A stretch of 64,000 nucleotides of DNA, taken from positions 4,588,001-4,652,000 of the forward strand of contig OY769938.1 of NCBI GenBank assembly GCA_963669295.1, given 5' to 3'. The notes under the pieces were generated by a model, which ran no database searches, was not told where the DNA came from, and saw only the letters and a list, made by a program, of their open reading frames with translations. Of the stretch, positions 17,263 through 27,267 are shown piece after piece. How positions within the stretch are numbered: position 1 is the first letter of the stretch; the number at the start of each line of letters is the position of its first letter. A program made the translations under genes and the position numbers. Source of the DNA: G963669295 sp963669295 (GTDB lineage Bacteria > Bacteroidota > Bacteroidia > Flavobacteriales_D > CALLUQ01).

Positions 17263-17399
17263 GGTTTTGTGGTTTTAATGTTTGTGTTGATTTACGTTAC
17301 ATAGATAACGTATAATCCACGACTCACTATGGACAAAAGGAAAGGGTTTGCGACAATTAAAAGTGGCATTACCCAATGCAGCAAGAGACCACGGTACCA

Positions 17400-19010
17400 T
17401 TAATCCTTTTTTACTTGTGCTAACAACAATGACTCCGAAGCATTTACCAAACGAATGAACTCTGCACGGTAGCCATTCAAATCATGCCCCTTGCCTGTAT
17501 TGGCCAGTTGCAAAACTTGTTGGTAAGAGGCCTTTCCTTTGAATTTGGAATCGCGTAAGAGCAGACAAAACTCGGCTACGGCAGCAGAGAATTTATAATC
17601 CTCACTGGTGCTTTCTATTGACTTGCTGTTGTTGTGAAGGGTATTAACTATTAGTTGACTCACATCGCTTGTTGGAGGTTTATATCGAAATTTGATGGTC
17701 ATTACATCATTGCTTTGTTTCGCTGTTTTTGTAAGCTTACTGCTTTGGTACTTTAACGCATCTACCGGAGCCGTTTCAGAGGTACTGTTGGCAGGAACAA
17801 TTTCGTACAAAGCGGTGACGCTATGTCCCATGCCTAACTCTCCAGCATCTTTCGTGTCGTCATTAAAGTCTTCTTTGTTCAGCAAACGATTTTCATAGCC
17901 TATTAATCGGTACGACTTTACTTGTGCAGGATTAAATTCTACCTGAATCTTTACATCTTTCGCAATGGTATGGAGGGTGCCTCCCATTTCGGTCACCAAT
18001 ACTTTTTTTGCTTCGGCAATGTTATCGATGTAGGCATAGTTGCCATTGCCTTTATCGGCCAACTTTTCCATTTTACTGTCTTTGTAGTTACCCATACCAA
18101 AACCAAGTACGGTGAGGTAAACACCACTTTCTCGTTTTTCCTCGATAAGCCGTACCAGCGCACCATCGCTAGAAACGCCTACGTTGAAATCACCATCGGT
18201 AGCTAAGATAACTCGGTTGTTGCCGTTGGGCATGAAGTGTTGCTGAGCGGTTTTATAGGCCAGTTTAATGCCTGAAGCTCCCGCAGTGCTGCCACCAGCT
18301 TCCAGTTGGTTAATGGCTTCCAAAATTTTTTGTTTGTTGTTACCAGGTGTAGGAGGGAGCACAGTGCCCGAAGCCCCAGCGTACACTACAATAGATACAC
18401 GATCATTTTCATTGAGCTGATTGACCAGTAGTTTGAATGCCGATTTAAGCAAAGGCAATTTGTTATAGGCCTGCATCGATCCCGATACATCGAGTAAAAA
18501 TACCAGGTTGCTGGGAGGCAGGTCTTCGGCACTCATCTTTTTTCCTTGTAACCCCACATGCACCAATTGGTTGTTGGGATTCCATGGGCATTCTCCTAAT
18601 TCCGTTGTTATAGAAAAAGGGTGCTCATCAGTGGGGTGTGGATAATCGTAATCAAAATAGTTTACAAATTCCTCAATGCGTACAGCATCTTTAGGAGGTA
18701 GAGTTCCACTGTTGATGAATCGTCTAAAATTGCTGTAGGCAGCTGCATCCACATCGATAGAGAAGGTAGATAGCGGGGTGTTCATGGCGTCTACAAACTC
18801 GTTTTCTACGATATAGTCGTATGTTTCAGTGTTGTGTGTGATGTCTTCACCAACTGTTGGTGGAGCGGTTTGATGTGGGGTAGGGGTAACCGACCTGGGC
18901 ACCACACTTACAGAGCGATAAGCAGGAGAATGCATTCTCCCCATTTCACAAGAAACAACGGTAATAGAACAAACAATGGTACATAGCAGTGCAATACGAA
19001 TTCGATTCAT
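17400..19010 (-). CDS. YfbK-like von Willebrand factor A domain lipoprotein
   Basis: A 536-residue lipoprotein: signal peptide with lipobox ending VVSC (Cys 21). The N-terminal vWF_A-associated domain (NTETYDYIVENEFVDAMNTPLSTFSIDVDAAAYSNFRRF) precedes a vWA domain at about 165-335 with a complete MIDAS start (LDVSGSM) and ATDGDFNVG. The C-terminal 190 residues match the YfbK/DUF3520 module (EVIPAN..., RYKPP, ending FIRLVNASESL). Expected to be anchored in the outer membrane or periplasm and to bind protein partners through a metal-dependent site; exact job unknown. Monocistronic. Confidence 0.88.
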   Translation of the reverse strand: MNRIRIALLCTIVCSITVVSCEMGRMHSPAYRSVSVVPRSVTPTPHQTAPPTVGEDITHNTETYDYIVENEFVDAMNTPLSTFSIDVDAAAYSNFRRFINSGTLPPKDAVRIEEFVNYFDYDYPHPTDEHPFSITTELGECPWNPNNQLVHVGLQGKKMSAEDLPPSNLVFLLDVSGSMQAYNKLPLLKSAFKLLVNQLNENDRVSIVVYAGASGTVLPPTPGNNKQKILEAINQLEAGGSTAGASGIKLAYKTAQQHFMPNGNNRVILATDGDFNVGVSSDGALVRLIEEKRESGVYLTVLGFGMGNYKDSKMEKLADKGNGNYAYIDNIAEAKKVLVTEMGGTLHTIAKDVKIQVEFNPAQVKSYRLIGYENRLLNKEDFNDDTKDAGELGMGHSVTALYEIVPANSTSETAPVDALKYQSSKLTKTAKQSNDVMTIKFRYKPPTSDVSQLIVNTLHNNSKSIESTSEDYKFSAAVAEFCLLLRDSKFKGKASYQQVLQLANTGKGHDLNGYRAEFIRLVNASESLLLAQVKKD

Positions 19011-19186
19011 AGTTTAAGGTTTTAATGAATAAATGGGTGGGTGAGTGTATTGTCACTCTATAGGGAGAAGGAAAAAGAAATTCCATAAACCTGCCTGATT
19101 TTTATTCAAGCTTTCCAATTAATTGGTCAAATACCCTGGGAACAAGACATCTGATTTTTTTGCTATCTTGTAAAAAACCAATCATT

Positions 19187-21247
19187 ATGAAAAGTAGTAT
19201 TCGTGTTGCTGCTACTTTATCCATCCTGCTTTTAACACAATTATCTTTTGGTCAGTTATTGGACTGGGTTTACCCTATGGGCAATGGCTGGAGAAACAAC
19301 ATTGAAGCCGTTCATGTTGACAGTGCTGGTAATGTATATACCGTAGGCTTTGGCAATGGTGTGCTTGACCTTGATCCGGGGCCTGGGGTTGATGCCTACG
19401 ATTTTATTGGATACCGTGGTGCATACATTCAAAAGTTTGATAGCTCGGGAGCCTATCTTTGGGGGAAGCCCCTTACGAGTGTAGGATATTCTGCTACGAT
19501 AGATGATTTAGTGGTAGACAAACAAGGAAACGTACTTATTCTTGGATATTTTAGTTCGTTTACAGATTTTGACCCTGGCTCAGGTACTCAGGTATTGGGT
19601 GGAGGTGGAATTATACACGTACTCTTAAAATTAGATCACCTTGGAAATTTTCGTTGGGTAATCAACTATGGTGGAGTAGATGTGAGAGCCATTACTACGG
19701 ATGACGCTTCAAATGTATATGTTGTAGGAGCTTTTGCTTCGATTGTTGATTTTGATCCTGGCCCTGATACCTCTTATTTTTTTGCAGCTGGCACAGATGG
19801 TTTTGTACTTAAACTGGACAGTGCAAAAAACTTCCAATGGCTGGTTCAGCAGGGGGGAGAGTACCTTGATGCTCAAGACATTGTTGTCGCTAAAAATGGA
19901 TCGGTGAATGTGCTTGGCAATATTAGTGGTGCTCCTTCTATGGTTGATGTAGACCCTGGTCCCGGACAATTTCTTGAAGATGTTGGTTTTGGAAGTAGAT
20001 CCACCTATCTCTTACAGCTAGATGATGGGGGGGATTTTGAAGATTTTTTTGTTGTTAGATCGTTGAGCACAGGCATTTCAGCAAATTGTCATGCCAGGGC
20101 ATTGGCTCAAGACAAACTTGGAAATACCTTTGTGGTAGGACAGGTCGTTGAGGGAATAGATCTTGACATGACTGATGGGGAGGATATAGCATGGTTCAAT
20201 GGTTATGGCACGTTTATTTGTAAAATGAATCATCGCAATGAATATCAATGGGGCATTATACAAGATGTTACCGCTGAAGGATTGGTGGTTGATTCAATTG
20301 GCAATCCCTACATTATGGGAACCTATGGTTCTAACGTTGACTTTGACCCCGGGCCAGGTACTCATTTTGAAGGAAACTGGTATGGCAATTCCTTTATCCA
20401 AAAACTGGGAACACATGGCGATTTTCTTGGAGTACAAACTTTCCAGGGAGATTATTGCAGGGGGCGTGATATGGCTTTAGATCCATGGGCTAATTTATAT
20501 GTTGTTGGAGAGTTTGAGGTAACAACAGATTTTGATCCAGGCCCCGGAGTTTACTCTTTAACACCTCAAAGTACGCTTAGTGATGGTTTTATTTATCGTT
20601 CCAGGCCTTGCACCCCAACTGCCATCACAACTCAACAAGTAACCGGATGTAATGATTATACCGTTAATGGCATTGCTTATGATACTTCTGGAATTTATGT
20701 GCAAACGTTAGGACGCTCTGGTTCTTGTGATAGTGTACTTATTGTTGATTTGACCATTGAGGCATTGGACACCACTGTCTCTATCAACGCTGACACTCTT
20801 ATTGCCAATGCCCAGGGTGCCACCTATCAATGGATGAGTTGTGGGTGGGGCTACAATGCTATTCCTGGAGCAACCAATCAAGAATTAGTGATTCCTATTG
20901 TAGGCTACTATGCTGTTGAAATTAACCTCAATGGATGCATTGATACTTCTGCCTGCATTTTTATTACACAGGTGCCGGAGATGGATGTGGTGGAAGAGTT
21001 GATGTTGTATCCCAACCCGACAAACAACTACGCTTCGGTAAGCCTAACCTTGTCGAAAGCTACCGCTATTGAGATGGAGGTATACAATAGTGCAGGTCAG
21101 CGTGTAGCCCATTTAGGCAGTGGTATGCATGCACAAGGGAACCATACCTTTTCATTTAATGTGGCAGACTGGAGGCAGGGAATGTACTTACTTGTACTTA
21201 AAACAGAGCAAGGAATAGTTCGAGAGCAGTTCAGCGTGATCAGGTAA
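19187..21247 (+). CDS. T9SS type A cargo with SBBP-like beta-propeller repeats
   Basis: A 686-residue secreted protein; the ATG at 19187 starts a canonical signal peptide (MKSSIRVAATLSILLLTQLSFGQ). The body (about 25-460) is made of repeats holding a D-F-D-P-G-(P/S)-G-T signature (VDFDPGPDTS, FDPGSGTQ, VDVDPGPGQF, VDFDPGPGTH, TDFDPGPGVY), each about 50-65 residues apart and preceded by GNVYVVG-like strands, as in SBBP-repeat propellers. After a Cys-rich linker, the last 75 residues (LMLYPNPTNNYASVSLTL to REQFSVIR) are a type A T9SS sorting domain. The DxDxG loops may bind calcium. Role unknown. Confidence 0.85.
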   Translation: MKSSIRVAATLSILLLTQLSFGQLLDWVYPMGNGWRNNIEAVHVDSAGNVYTVGFGNGVLDLDPGPGVDAYDFIGYRGAYIQKFDSSGAYLWGKPLTSVGYSATIDDLVVDKQGNVLILGYFSSFTDFDPGSGTQVLGGGGIIHVLLKLDHLGNFRWVINYGGVDVRAITTDDASNVYVVGAFASIVDFDPGPDTSYFFAAGTDGFVLKLDSAKNFQWLVQQGGEYLDAQDIVVAKNGSVNVLGNISGAPSMVDVDPGPGQFLEDVGFGSRSTYLLQLDDGGDFEDFFVVRSLSTGISANCHARALAQDKLGNTFVVGQVVEGIDLDMTDGEDIAWFNGYGTFICKMNHRNEYQWGIIQDVTAEGLVVDSIGNPYIMGTYGSNVDFDPGPGTHFEGNWYGNSFIQKLGTHGDFLGVQTFQGDYCRGRDMALDPWANLYVVGEFEVTTDFDPGPGVYSLTPQSTLSDGFIYRSRPCTPTAITTQQVTGCNDYTVNGIAYDTSGIYVQTLGRSGSCDSVLIVDLTIEALDTTVSINADTLIANAQGATYQWMSCGWGYNAIPGATNQELVIPIVGYYAVEINLNGCIDTSACIFITQVPEMDVVEELMLYPNPTNNYASVSLTLSKATAIEMEVYNSAGQRVAHLGSGMHAQGNHTFSFNVADWRQGMYLLVLKTEQGIVREQFSVIR

Positions 21248-21337
21248 TTTTTTTACAATAGTATCTGCCCCAACCACTTGGTTTGGGTCACATCTTTGCA
21301 CCTCCTTCAACAAGTTCGAGATGACCATCTTCGTTCG

Positions 21338-23593
21338 CTAAATACGAACTCCGATTACACAAACGTCATCTACTTGTTCTAAATCGCCTTGCCAGGTGGT
21401 AAAGGTTTGATGGATAATGGTACGTTGGGCGTCCATGTCTTTATCTTGAATGGACAACAACAGATGACGGAATTGAGCCACCTTAAATTTCTTGCCTTTT
21501 TCTCCGCCAAATTGATCCACATAACCATCAGAGAAAATGTAAACGGCATCACCTGGTTCCAATGCAACGGTATGGGTGGTGAATGGTTCAGGAGCTTCTA
21601 CTTTCCCAACGGGCTGTTTATTGGCTTTGGTTTCCAGAATTTCTCCATTGCGAGTAATCCACAAAGGGTTGTAAGCTCCAGCATATTGCAGTGTAGTGCC
21701 TTTCAATGTGCACAAAGCGATGTCCATTCCATCTTTCACCTCCTTATTGCTTTTTTCAAATTGTTCCACCACCAACTCTCGGGTTTTATCTAAAATAGCC
21801 CCAGGTTCATGCAAGCCAAATTCGCGTACCGCTCTGTTCATCGCATTATGACACACCACACTTACCATGGCTCCTGGTACACCATGCCCGGTGCAATCAG
21901 CAGCGGCAAAAATAATGGTGTCATCAATGCTTTCAAGCCAATAAAAGTCACCTGCCACAATGTCTTTGGGTTGATACAATACAAACGAGTTGGGCAACCA
22001 CTCTTTCACCAATCGATTGGGGGGGAGGATGGCCTCTTGAATGCGCTTGGCATAAGTGATAGAGTCGAGTATTTCGTTGTTCTTTTCTTCTACCAGTTCT
22101 TTCTGTAGTTCTACCTCTTGTTTCTGGATGCTGATAATTTCGTTGTCTTTGCGTTTGCGTTGGTAACCAATAAAAATCATTCCTCCTAACAATACCAATA
22201 CTCCAATGCCACCGTATAACATGTACCGCTGCTTAGCTTCTCGTTCTAGCTCCGCCTGATGTTCCAAAGCATCAAACTCTTGTTGTTGTACAAAAGCTAA
22301 ACTATCGGCCAAATGTTGCTTGTCGTAAGCGTATTGCAGCTCGTGTCGAATCAAGGTTTTTTGGTTTTCCTCACTATCAATGCTGTCGCGTATTTGAATG
22401 TGCAATTCATACATTTCCAGTGCTTTTTTGGATTGCCCGGTACTTTTGTATGCACCATACAACAGGCCGGCAGCATCGTTTATGGTTTGCAAAGTGTTCA
22501 ACTCCTTAGCCAACTCCAAAGAACGAAGTCCGTATTCGATGGCTGTTTTATAGTCTCCCTTATTCTTATATACCGATCCCAGGTTATGCCAACCGTTACT
22601 CAGTCCTTTACGGTCCCCAACCTCCTCTTTTAAAGTGAGTCCTTGCTGGTAGTACTCCATGGCTTTATTAAAATTGTTTTGCCGGTTATAATACAACCCA
22701 AGGTTATTGTAGGCTTGCCCAAGACCCCTTAAATCACCGATTTGTTCGTGCAACTTTAACGACTGTGTTAGGTATTCAAAGGCGAGGCTGTCGTTGCCCA
22801 TATCCAATACAGTAAGCCCAAGGTTATTTAAGCTAGAGGCTTTGCCACTCAGGTCACCGATGGCTTCTCGCATCACAATGCTACGTTCCCAACATTCCAA
22901 AGCTTTGTCTAATTGTTCGGTTTGCCGGTAAATGCTGCCAATGTTGTTTAAGCAAGCAGCCATGGCCCGCTTGTCGTCAATTTGCTCTTGTACCTCCAGG
23001 GCTTGCAAGAAATAATCTAACGCATTAGGAAAGTCGCTTTGGCTGTAGTGAATAACCCCAATGTTAAGCAACGAAACAGAGCTGATCTTTTGATCGTTAA
23101 CAGCTTTTGCCATTTTAAATCCTTTCTGATGCATCTCAATCGCCTCTTTGTATTGCCCCATTATCTTATAGATAAGGCCAATGTTATTGTAGGAGGAGGC
23201 TATATCGCTGCTATCGTGTGCTTCCTTATTGAGGGTAAGGCATTGTTGAAAATACTCCAATGCTGCTTCATTGTCAGAGGTTATAGAAGAGGCCACTCCC
23301 TTGATGTTAATGGCTGAAGACATATGTCCTTTCAAGTCGCGTGCTTCAGCAAAATCATATAGCATGTCGGCAAAATAAAAAGCACTATCAGGTTTCGAAA
23401 ACAAATAGCCTTGCCAAACGTATGTTTGTAGTGCATTGAGGCGGGCAGTATCGGACTTGCTTTCATCTTCCCATGCATTCCACAAACTGTCTAACCTGGG
23501 CTGTGCCATGCCTAATAATGGCAATAACAATACAATGCACCCAGGGAGGAGGTATGGTTTAAGGTAGCTCAAATTGAAATTGGTTGGCAACAA
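21338..23593 (-). CDS. TPR sensor with SpoIIE/PP2C-type serine phosphatase domain
   Basis: A 751-residue membrane-anchored signalling protein. Signal-like N-terminus (about 12-30), then around ten TPR units to residue 430 (AMAACLNNIGSIYRQTEQLDKALE style), a transmembrane helix at about 458-478, a coiled coil (DNEIISIQKQEVELQKELVEEKN) and a SpoIIE-like PP2C domain from about 520: DIVAGDFYW, FAAADCTGHGVPGAMVS, MDIALCTL, and GDAVYIFSDGYVDQFGG, with the metal-binding Asp residues present. Periplasmic TPRs probably sense a partner and control cytoplasmic dephosphorylation of an anti-sigma-antagonist-like substrate, none of which is encoded nearby. Divergent from the unusual two-gene unit at 23.8 kb. 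Confidence 0.9.
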   Translation of the reverse strand: MLPTNFNLSYLKPYLLPGCIVLLLPLLGMAQPRLDSLWNAWEDESKSDTARLNALQTYVWQGYLFSKPDSAFYFADMLYDFAEARDLKGHMSSAINIKGVASSITSDNEAALEYFQQCLTLNKEAHDSSDIASSYNNIGLIYKIMGQYKEAIEMHQKGFKMAKAVNDQKISSVSLLNIGVIHYSQSDFPNALDYFLQALEVQEQIDDKRAMAACLNNIGSIYRQTEQLDKALECWERSIVMREAIGDLSGKASSLNNLGLTVLDMGNDSLAFEYLTQSLKLHEQIGDLRGLGQAYNNLGLYYNRQNNFNKAMEYYQQGLTLKEEVGDRKGLSNGWHNLGSVYKNKGDYKTAIEYGLRSLELAKELNTLQTINDAAGLLYGAYKSTGQSKKALEMYELHIQIRDSIDSEENQKTLIRHELQYAYDKQHLADSLAFVQQQEFDALEHQAELEREAKQRYMLYGGIGVLVLLGGMIFIGYQRKRKDNEIISIQKQEVELQKELVEEKNNEILDSITYAKRIQEAILPPNRLVKEWLPNSFVLYQPKDIVAGDFYWLESIDDTIIFAAADCTGHGVPGAMVSVVCHNAMNRAVREFGLHEPGAILDKTRELVVEQFEKSNKEVKDGMDIALCTLKGTTLQYAGAYNPLWITRNGEILETKANKQPVGKVEAPEPFTTHTVALEPGDAVYIFSDGYVDQFGGEKGKKFKVAQFRHLLLSIQDKDMDAQRTIIHQTFTTWQGDLEQVDDVCVIGVRI

Positions 23594-23776
23594 TTAGTGC
23601 CACCAAAATAAGGAAATGTTGCGGCATTGTGAAGCGGTTTTCGATCAATGTGTTTTATTGGAGGGGGACAGTGAGGGGACGGTTAAGTTGTTGTGCATGA
23701 AATTGCACAAATGTTTGTTAATTTTAATGCAGCAAGGTAGAGATACTCCGCTATTGAATCACTAAAAACCAAACTT

Positions 23777-24976
23777 ATGAGTTTTCTTCACGACCTGGGG
23801 CATGTGGCCCACACCATTGGCCACGATGCTGGCCACATCTTACATCACGTAAAAAATGGATTGAATGATATCACCAGCAAAGGAGGGCATGTTGCTGCAG
23901 GTGTTGCTGAAGGTACATGGAATGACTTATTGGTGAAGGTAGACCACCTGGAGCATAAACTGAACCACCTGAACAACGTGATTGGTATGATGAAGGGAGA
24001 GGTGAATAACCTGGAAGACAGCTTGTATAAAGATGCTGGCAAATTGAAAGGGTTGGCCGACAGTTTTTTAGGTGCCACCGAAGATTTTTTCCACCATTTA
24101 AAAGATGTGGTAGAAGGCATTGCTCATGAAAGTAGTGATTTGTCGGCATTGTGGGACAACATTAAGCATTTTGGTGCTGCCATTATGCATGGGTTAAAAG
24201 TGTTGGCTCAAAAAGCAGCAGATGAAGGCATGGATGCGATCTTCCAGGTGGAGCGCATCATTCAACTGCATAAAATTTATGCGACTGTTCTTTCTGATTT
24301 AGAAGCCTTGCCAGAGATGGCAGTAAATGTGGCTAAAAAAGCAGTAGATATGGAGCAGGATGCGTTCCATTTCTTACAGCGACAGTGGGAGAATGCCGAG
24401 GAGGTGAGTAAAGAAGATTTCACCAACGCAGTCAATGATTTTGGAGATGTATTGCACGACATGAATGCCTTGCAGCAAGAAGTATCGGGTCGGGCCATAG
24501 ACTTCCTGCCTTCCAAAGCAGAAATGGGCAAGGTGTTGGATATTGTTACAGGCATCCCCTCTGCCATCTGGCACAAACTAACATCCATCTTTAACCTCAA
24601 AAACATCCTCGCATTTTTCGATAAGATCAAAGCCTTTTACAACGATTGGAAGGCCAACGGCTTGCGCTACGATAAGCTCATCATCACTCAAGCACTAGTA
24701 GCCAGTGTTAAATCTTTCATCATGCACACCTTACACACCATTAGTTTTGATGTAAGCGTGGGGTTGGTTGATTTCATTAAAGCGTTGGTGCGTGGCGGTG
24801 AAGATTCCAGTACTGTGGAAGCCGATGCCGATGCCAATACCGGTGCAGGAGGCTCGTCGTATACCACCATTTTTAAGGGAGGAGGACTGGTAGGAGGCAT
24901 CTTACTTTTTATCATAGGCATTCCTCTTTCCATTATGCGCATTTTTATCGACACCTATGGCGCATGGGCCAGTTAA
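23777..24976 (+). CDS. Unrecognised alpha-helical protein with C-terminal membrane segment
   Basis: A 399-residue protein I cannot assign. No signal peptide. The N-terminus is His-rich (HDLGHVAHTIGHDAGHILHHV, first 25 residues). Residues about 50-330 look almost wholly helical: long amphipathic runs such as LLVKVDHLEHKLNHLNNVIGMM, SDFLGA/DFFHHLKDVVEGIAHE, DEGMDAIFQVERIIQLHKIY. A Ser/Ala/Gly-rich linker (DADANTGAGGSS, near 350) is followed by one strongly hydrophobic stretch (GGLVGGILLFIIGIPLSIMRIF, about 369-390). The make-up resembles helical-bundle pore formers or spectrin-like scaffolds, but that is only an analogy. A partner gene begins 28 bases after its stop. Confidence 0.7.
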   Translation: MSFLHDLGHVAHTIGHDAGHILHHVKNGLNDITSKGGHVAAGVAEGTWNDLLVKVDHLEHKLNHLNNVIGMMKGEVNNLEDSLYKDAGKLKGLADSFLGATEDFFHHLKDVVEGIAHESSDLSALWDNIKHFGAAIMHGLKVLAQKAADEGMDAIFQVERIIQLHKIYATVLSDLEALPEMAVNVAKKAVDMEQDAFHFLQRQWENAEEVSKEDFTNAVNDFGDVLHDMNALQQEVSGRAIDFLPSKAEMGKVLDIVTGIPSAIWHKLTSIFNLKNILAFFDKIKAFYNDWKANGLRYDKLIITQALVASVKSFIMHTLHTISFDVSVGLVDFIKALVRGGEDSSTVEADADANTGAGGSSYTTIFKGGGLVGGILLFIIGIPLSIMRIFIDTYGAWAS

Positions 24977-25004
24977 CTGATTGTTCTCCTCAACCTTTTA
25001 TTAC

Positions 25005-27170
25005 ATGAAAGCAACCGAATTACACCCCTCGTTTGATGGCTGGACCAACTGGCAGCTCATTAAAGAAAAAGCAAATATGCGGTCCATTCAGGCCATCACC
25101 AATGCCGATGGGCGATTAGAAGTATTTGGGATTAACAGTGCTAAAGATCTGGTACATTACGTGCAAACCGACATTGCTAACAACACCTGGAACGATGCAG
25201 AACGTGTATGGGAAGGTGTCAGTGGTTTTGAGGTAGATACCTGGCAAGATGGACGCATCAATGTGGTGCTTAAAAGCACTTCAGGCGTTATTTACGAAAC
25301 TCATCAAAAGGCACCCAATGTGCTCAGCTCTCGAGATTGGCAAGGTGGTGCTACAGGTACCAACCCTGATACCAGTTACCTCATTGGTGATTATACGCTA
25401 TGCAAAGATTTAAAGGGATGCCTGCATGTGTTTTACTCCATGGGTAGGGGAAGCAATGTGTATTGGATGCGGCAAAAAGCACCCAACACGCCCATTGACT
25501 TTAATGCTGTTTCCACGCCTGGTCACATGATTAATGTAGAGGCTGCGGTGGATGCTGCTGGCAAGGTGCAGGTATGGGGAGCACCCAATACAGGAGCTTA
25601 TTCTGGGGGGAAAGCACCTGGGCTGGTTTCCATTGTTCAAAAAGATGACAACACCTTTGTGGCAGGCGACTCCATCAACTGGCCGGGCGATTACAGGCAA
25701 CTACAGCTGGTGAAGAATGGCGTAGGCTGTTTGCATTTGTTTGCAATTAATGAAAAGGGTGAAGTGATACAGTGGGTACAAAAAGAACCGGGCAGCAAGT
25801 GGAACGAGAATGACGGAGGGAATACCTATAGCTCTACCACCTACTATTCGGTGAACTGTGGTGCAGATGGTAGGGTTAACATGTTTGGTTATATCCCTAA
25901 CGACGGCAAAATGTACCTGGGTTATGGTTGGGGTGACGGCCGTTGGGGCATTGGATGGAGCACGAACAAGGGGAAGTTTTTTGACACGGATATGACTGGT
26001 GATTACTTCTGGTCGCTGCCCAATTATGCAGGTTTCACCACCCTGGTAGTATTAGATAATAACGGCCGTTTGGTGATGGCTTCTAATACGATTAAAGGCG
26101 ATGGCGACACAGGCGGAGACTGGCACTTAAAAAACGTGGAAACATCAAAAACACTGGCTAAGGGAACGGGTAGCTTGAAGGAGCATGACCCTGCTTTAAT
26201 ACCGGGATCCATTGGCAAAAAAGATGGTAAGCCCGACTTGTTGGCACCGTTGGATGAAGCGTTTAAGGTGGCAGGTACAGTAGGGCATTTATCGAGCCGC
26301 TTAAAGGAAACGGCCGAAGAAATGGGCGGAAAAACCTTGTTCGACATTCACCTGGAAAAAGATCACTTCGAAAACCTGCTAGATCAGCACATACGTGTAG
26401 AAAAAGAATTGCTGAGCGATGCAGGAAAAGGCGTGCATGCCATGGTAGACTGGGTAGGAGATGAGATCGATCATTTACTAACCTTTGGGGGCGAGAAGTT
26501 TAACCCCATCAACGATGGGGAATTCGATCGCTCAACAGCCGAAGCCGGGTTGATGGAGAACTTCATTGATGTGGTGCTCAATACCAATAAATTGGTGAAC
26601 CACCTGGGCATTGATTTCCCTTTGATTGCCGATAACTTTGTGGAGGATGTATTGCCATTGATGAAGCATTTACCCGATGCTACCATCAAGCACCTGGGCG
26701 ATCATTTGCCCAAGCTCGATTGGGAAACAGTAGACACCATGCTGGAGTGGAATTGGGATAACGGCATTGGCAATGTACGCCACGATGTGGTTTGGGGCAT
26801 GGCCATTCATTTGGCCGGCATGCGCATTTACAAAAACTTCTTAAACATCATCTTGAAAGGATTGCCCTGCAAGATTGATTTTGGTACCAATGTGCACATT
26901 GCTGCCAGTTTGCAAGGAGGATTAGCCGTAAGTGCCGATGTGGGTATAGGTTTTGGTGCCGGACTGGATTTTGATATTCCCATTATTGGTGGTGGGGTAG
27001 AAGCCGATGGCGGGGCTGGCAACATTAGCCTGTTTGACTTGCAAGGAGTAACCCTCAACTTCGCTGAAATTATATTTGGCCCGGTTGCAGTAGGCATCGA
27101 TTTTTTAATGGAGATGGAAAGCACCGCCATTAAACTCATCAAAGAACATTGGAAGAAAGGTGGACAATAA
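25005..27170 (+). CDS. Unrecognised protein: seven-repeat lectin-like propeller fused to helical and glycine-rich domain
   Basis: A 721-residue protein without signal peptide; the ATG at 25005 is chosen over an upstream non-ATG codon. Residues 1-360 show seven strands of one pattern: DGRLEVFGI (35), DGRINVVLK (82), KGCLHVFYS (136), AGKVQVWGA (185), VGCLHLFAI (240), DGRVNMFGY (288), NGRLVMASN (353), with following HYVQ/YETHQK/YWMRQK strands. That fits a seven-bladed propeller of the type seen in PLL-like bacterial lectins (inference). After a linker, about 400-590 is helical, then 600-690 is glycine-rich and hydrophobic (LQGGLAVSADVGIGFGAG, IPIIGGGVEADGGAG), ending in a helix. Cotranscribed with the preceding gene. 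Confidence 0.7.
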   Translation: MKATELHPSFDGWTNWQLIKEKANMRSIQAITNADGRLEVFGINSAKDLVHYVQTDIANNTWNDAERVWEGVSGFEVDTWQDGRINVVLKSTSGVIYETHQKAPNVLSSRDWQGGATGTNPDTSYLIGDYTLCKDLKGCLHVFYSMGRGSNVYWMRQKAPNTPIDFNAVSTPGHMINVEAAVDAAGKVQVWGAPNTGAYSGGKAPGLVSIVQKDDNTFVAGDSINWPGDYRQLQLVKNGVGCLHLFAINEKGEVIQWVQKEPGSKWNENDGGNTYSSTTYYSVNCGADGRVNMFGYIPNDGKMYLGYGWGDGRWGIGWSTNKGKFFDTDMTGDYFWSLPNYAGFTTLVVLDNNGRLVMASNTIKGDGDTGGDWHLKNVETSKTLAKGTGSLKEHDPALIPGSIGKKDGKPDLLAPLDEAFKVAGTVGHLSSRLKETAEEMGGKTLFDIHLEKDHFENLLDQHIRVEKELLSDAGKGVHAMVDWVGDEIDHLLTFGGEKFNPINDGEFDRSTAEAGLMENFIDVVLNTNKLVNHLGIDFPLIADNFVEDVLPLMKHLPDATIKHLGDHLPKLDWETVDTMLEWNWDNGIGNVRHDVVWGMAIHLAGMRIYKNFLNIILKGLPCKIDFGTNVHIAASLQGGLAVSADVGIGFGAGLDFDIPIIGGGVEADGGAGNISLFDLQGVTLNFAEIIFGPVAVGIDFLMEMESTAIKLIKEHWKKGGQ

Positions 27171-27259
27171 TCATCGCAGTTCGTTGCTGAGGGATTGACT
27201 ATTGTATAGGTCTGCGGAAAGGAGTGTTGTTGGGTAGTTTCTACTTCATTTCTAATGCC

Positions 27260-27267
27260 TACTTTTG
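27260..27267 (+). promoter_or_regulatory. -7 box TACTTTTG before the ECF sigma gene
   Basis: Exact TAnnTTTG match. It overlaps the TTG that would be the first codon of the sigma gene, so the true translation start is likely a little further downstream, or this box is not used. Confidence 0.45.
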
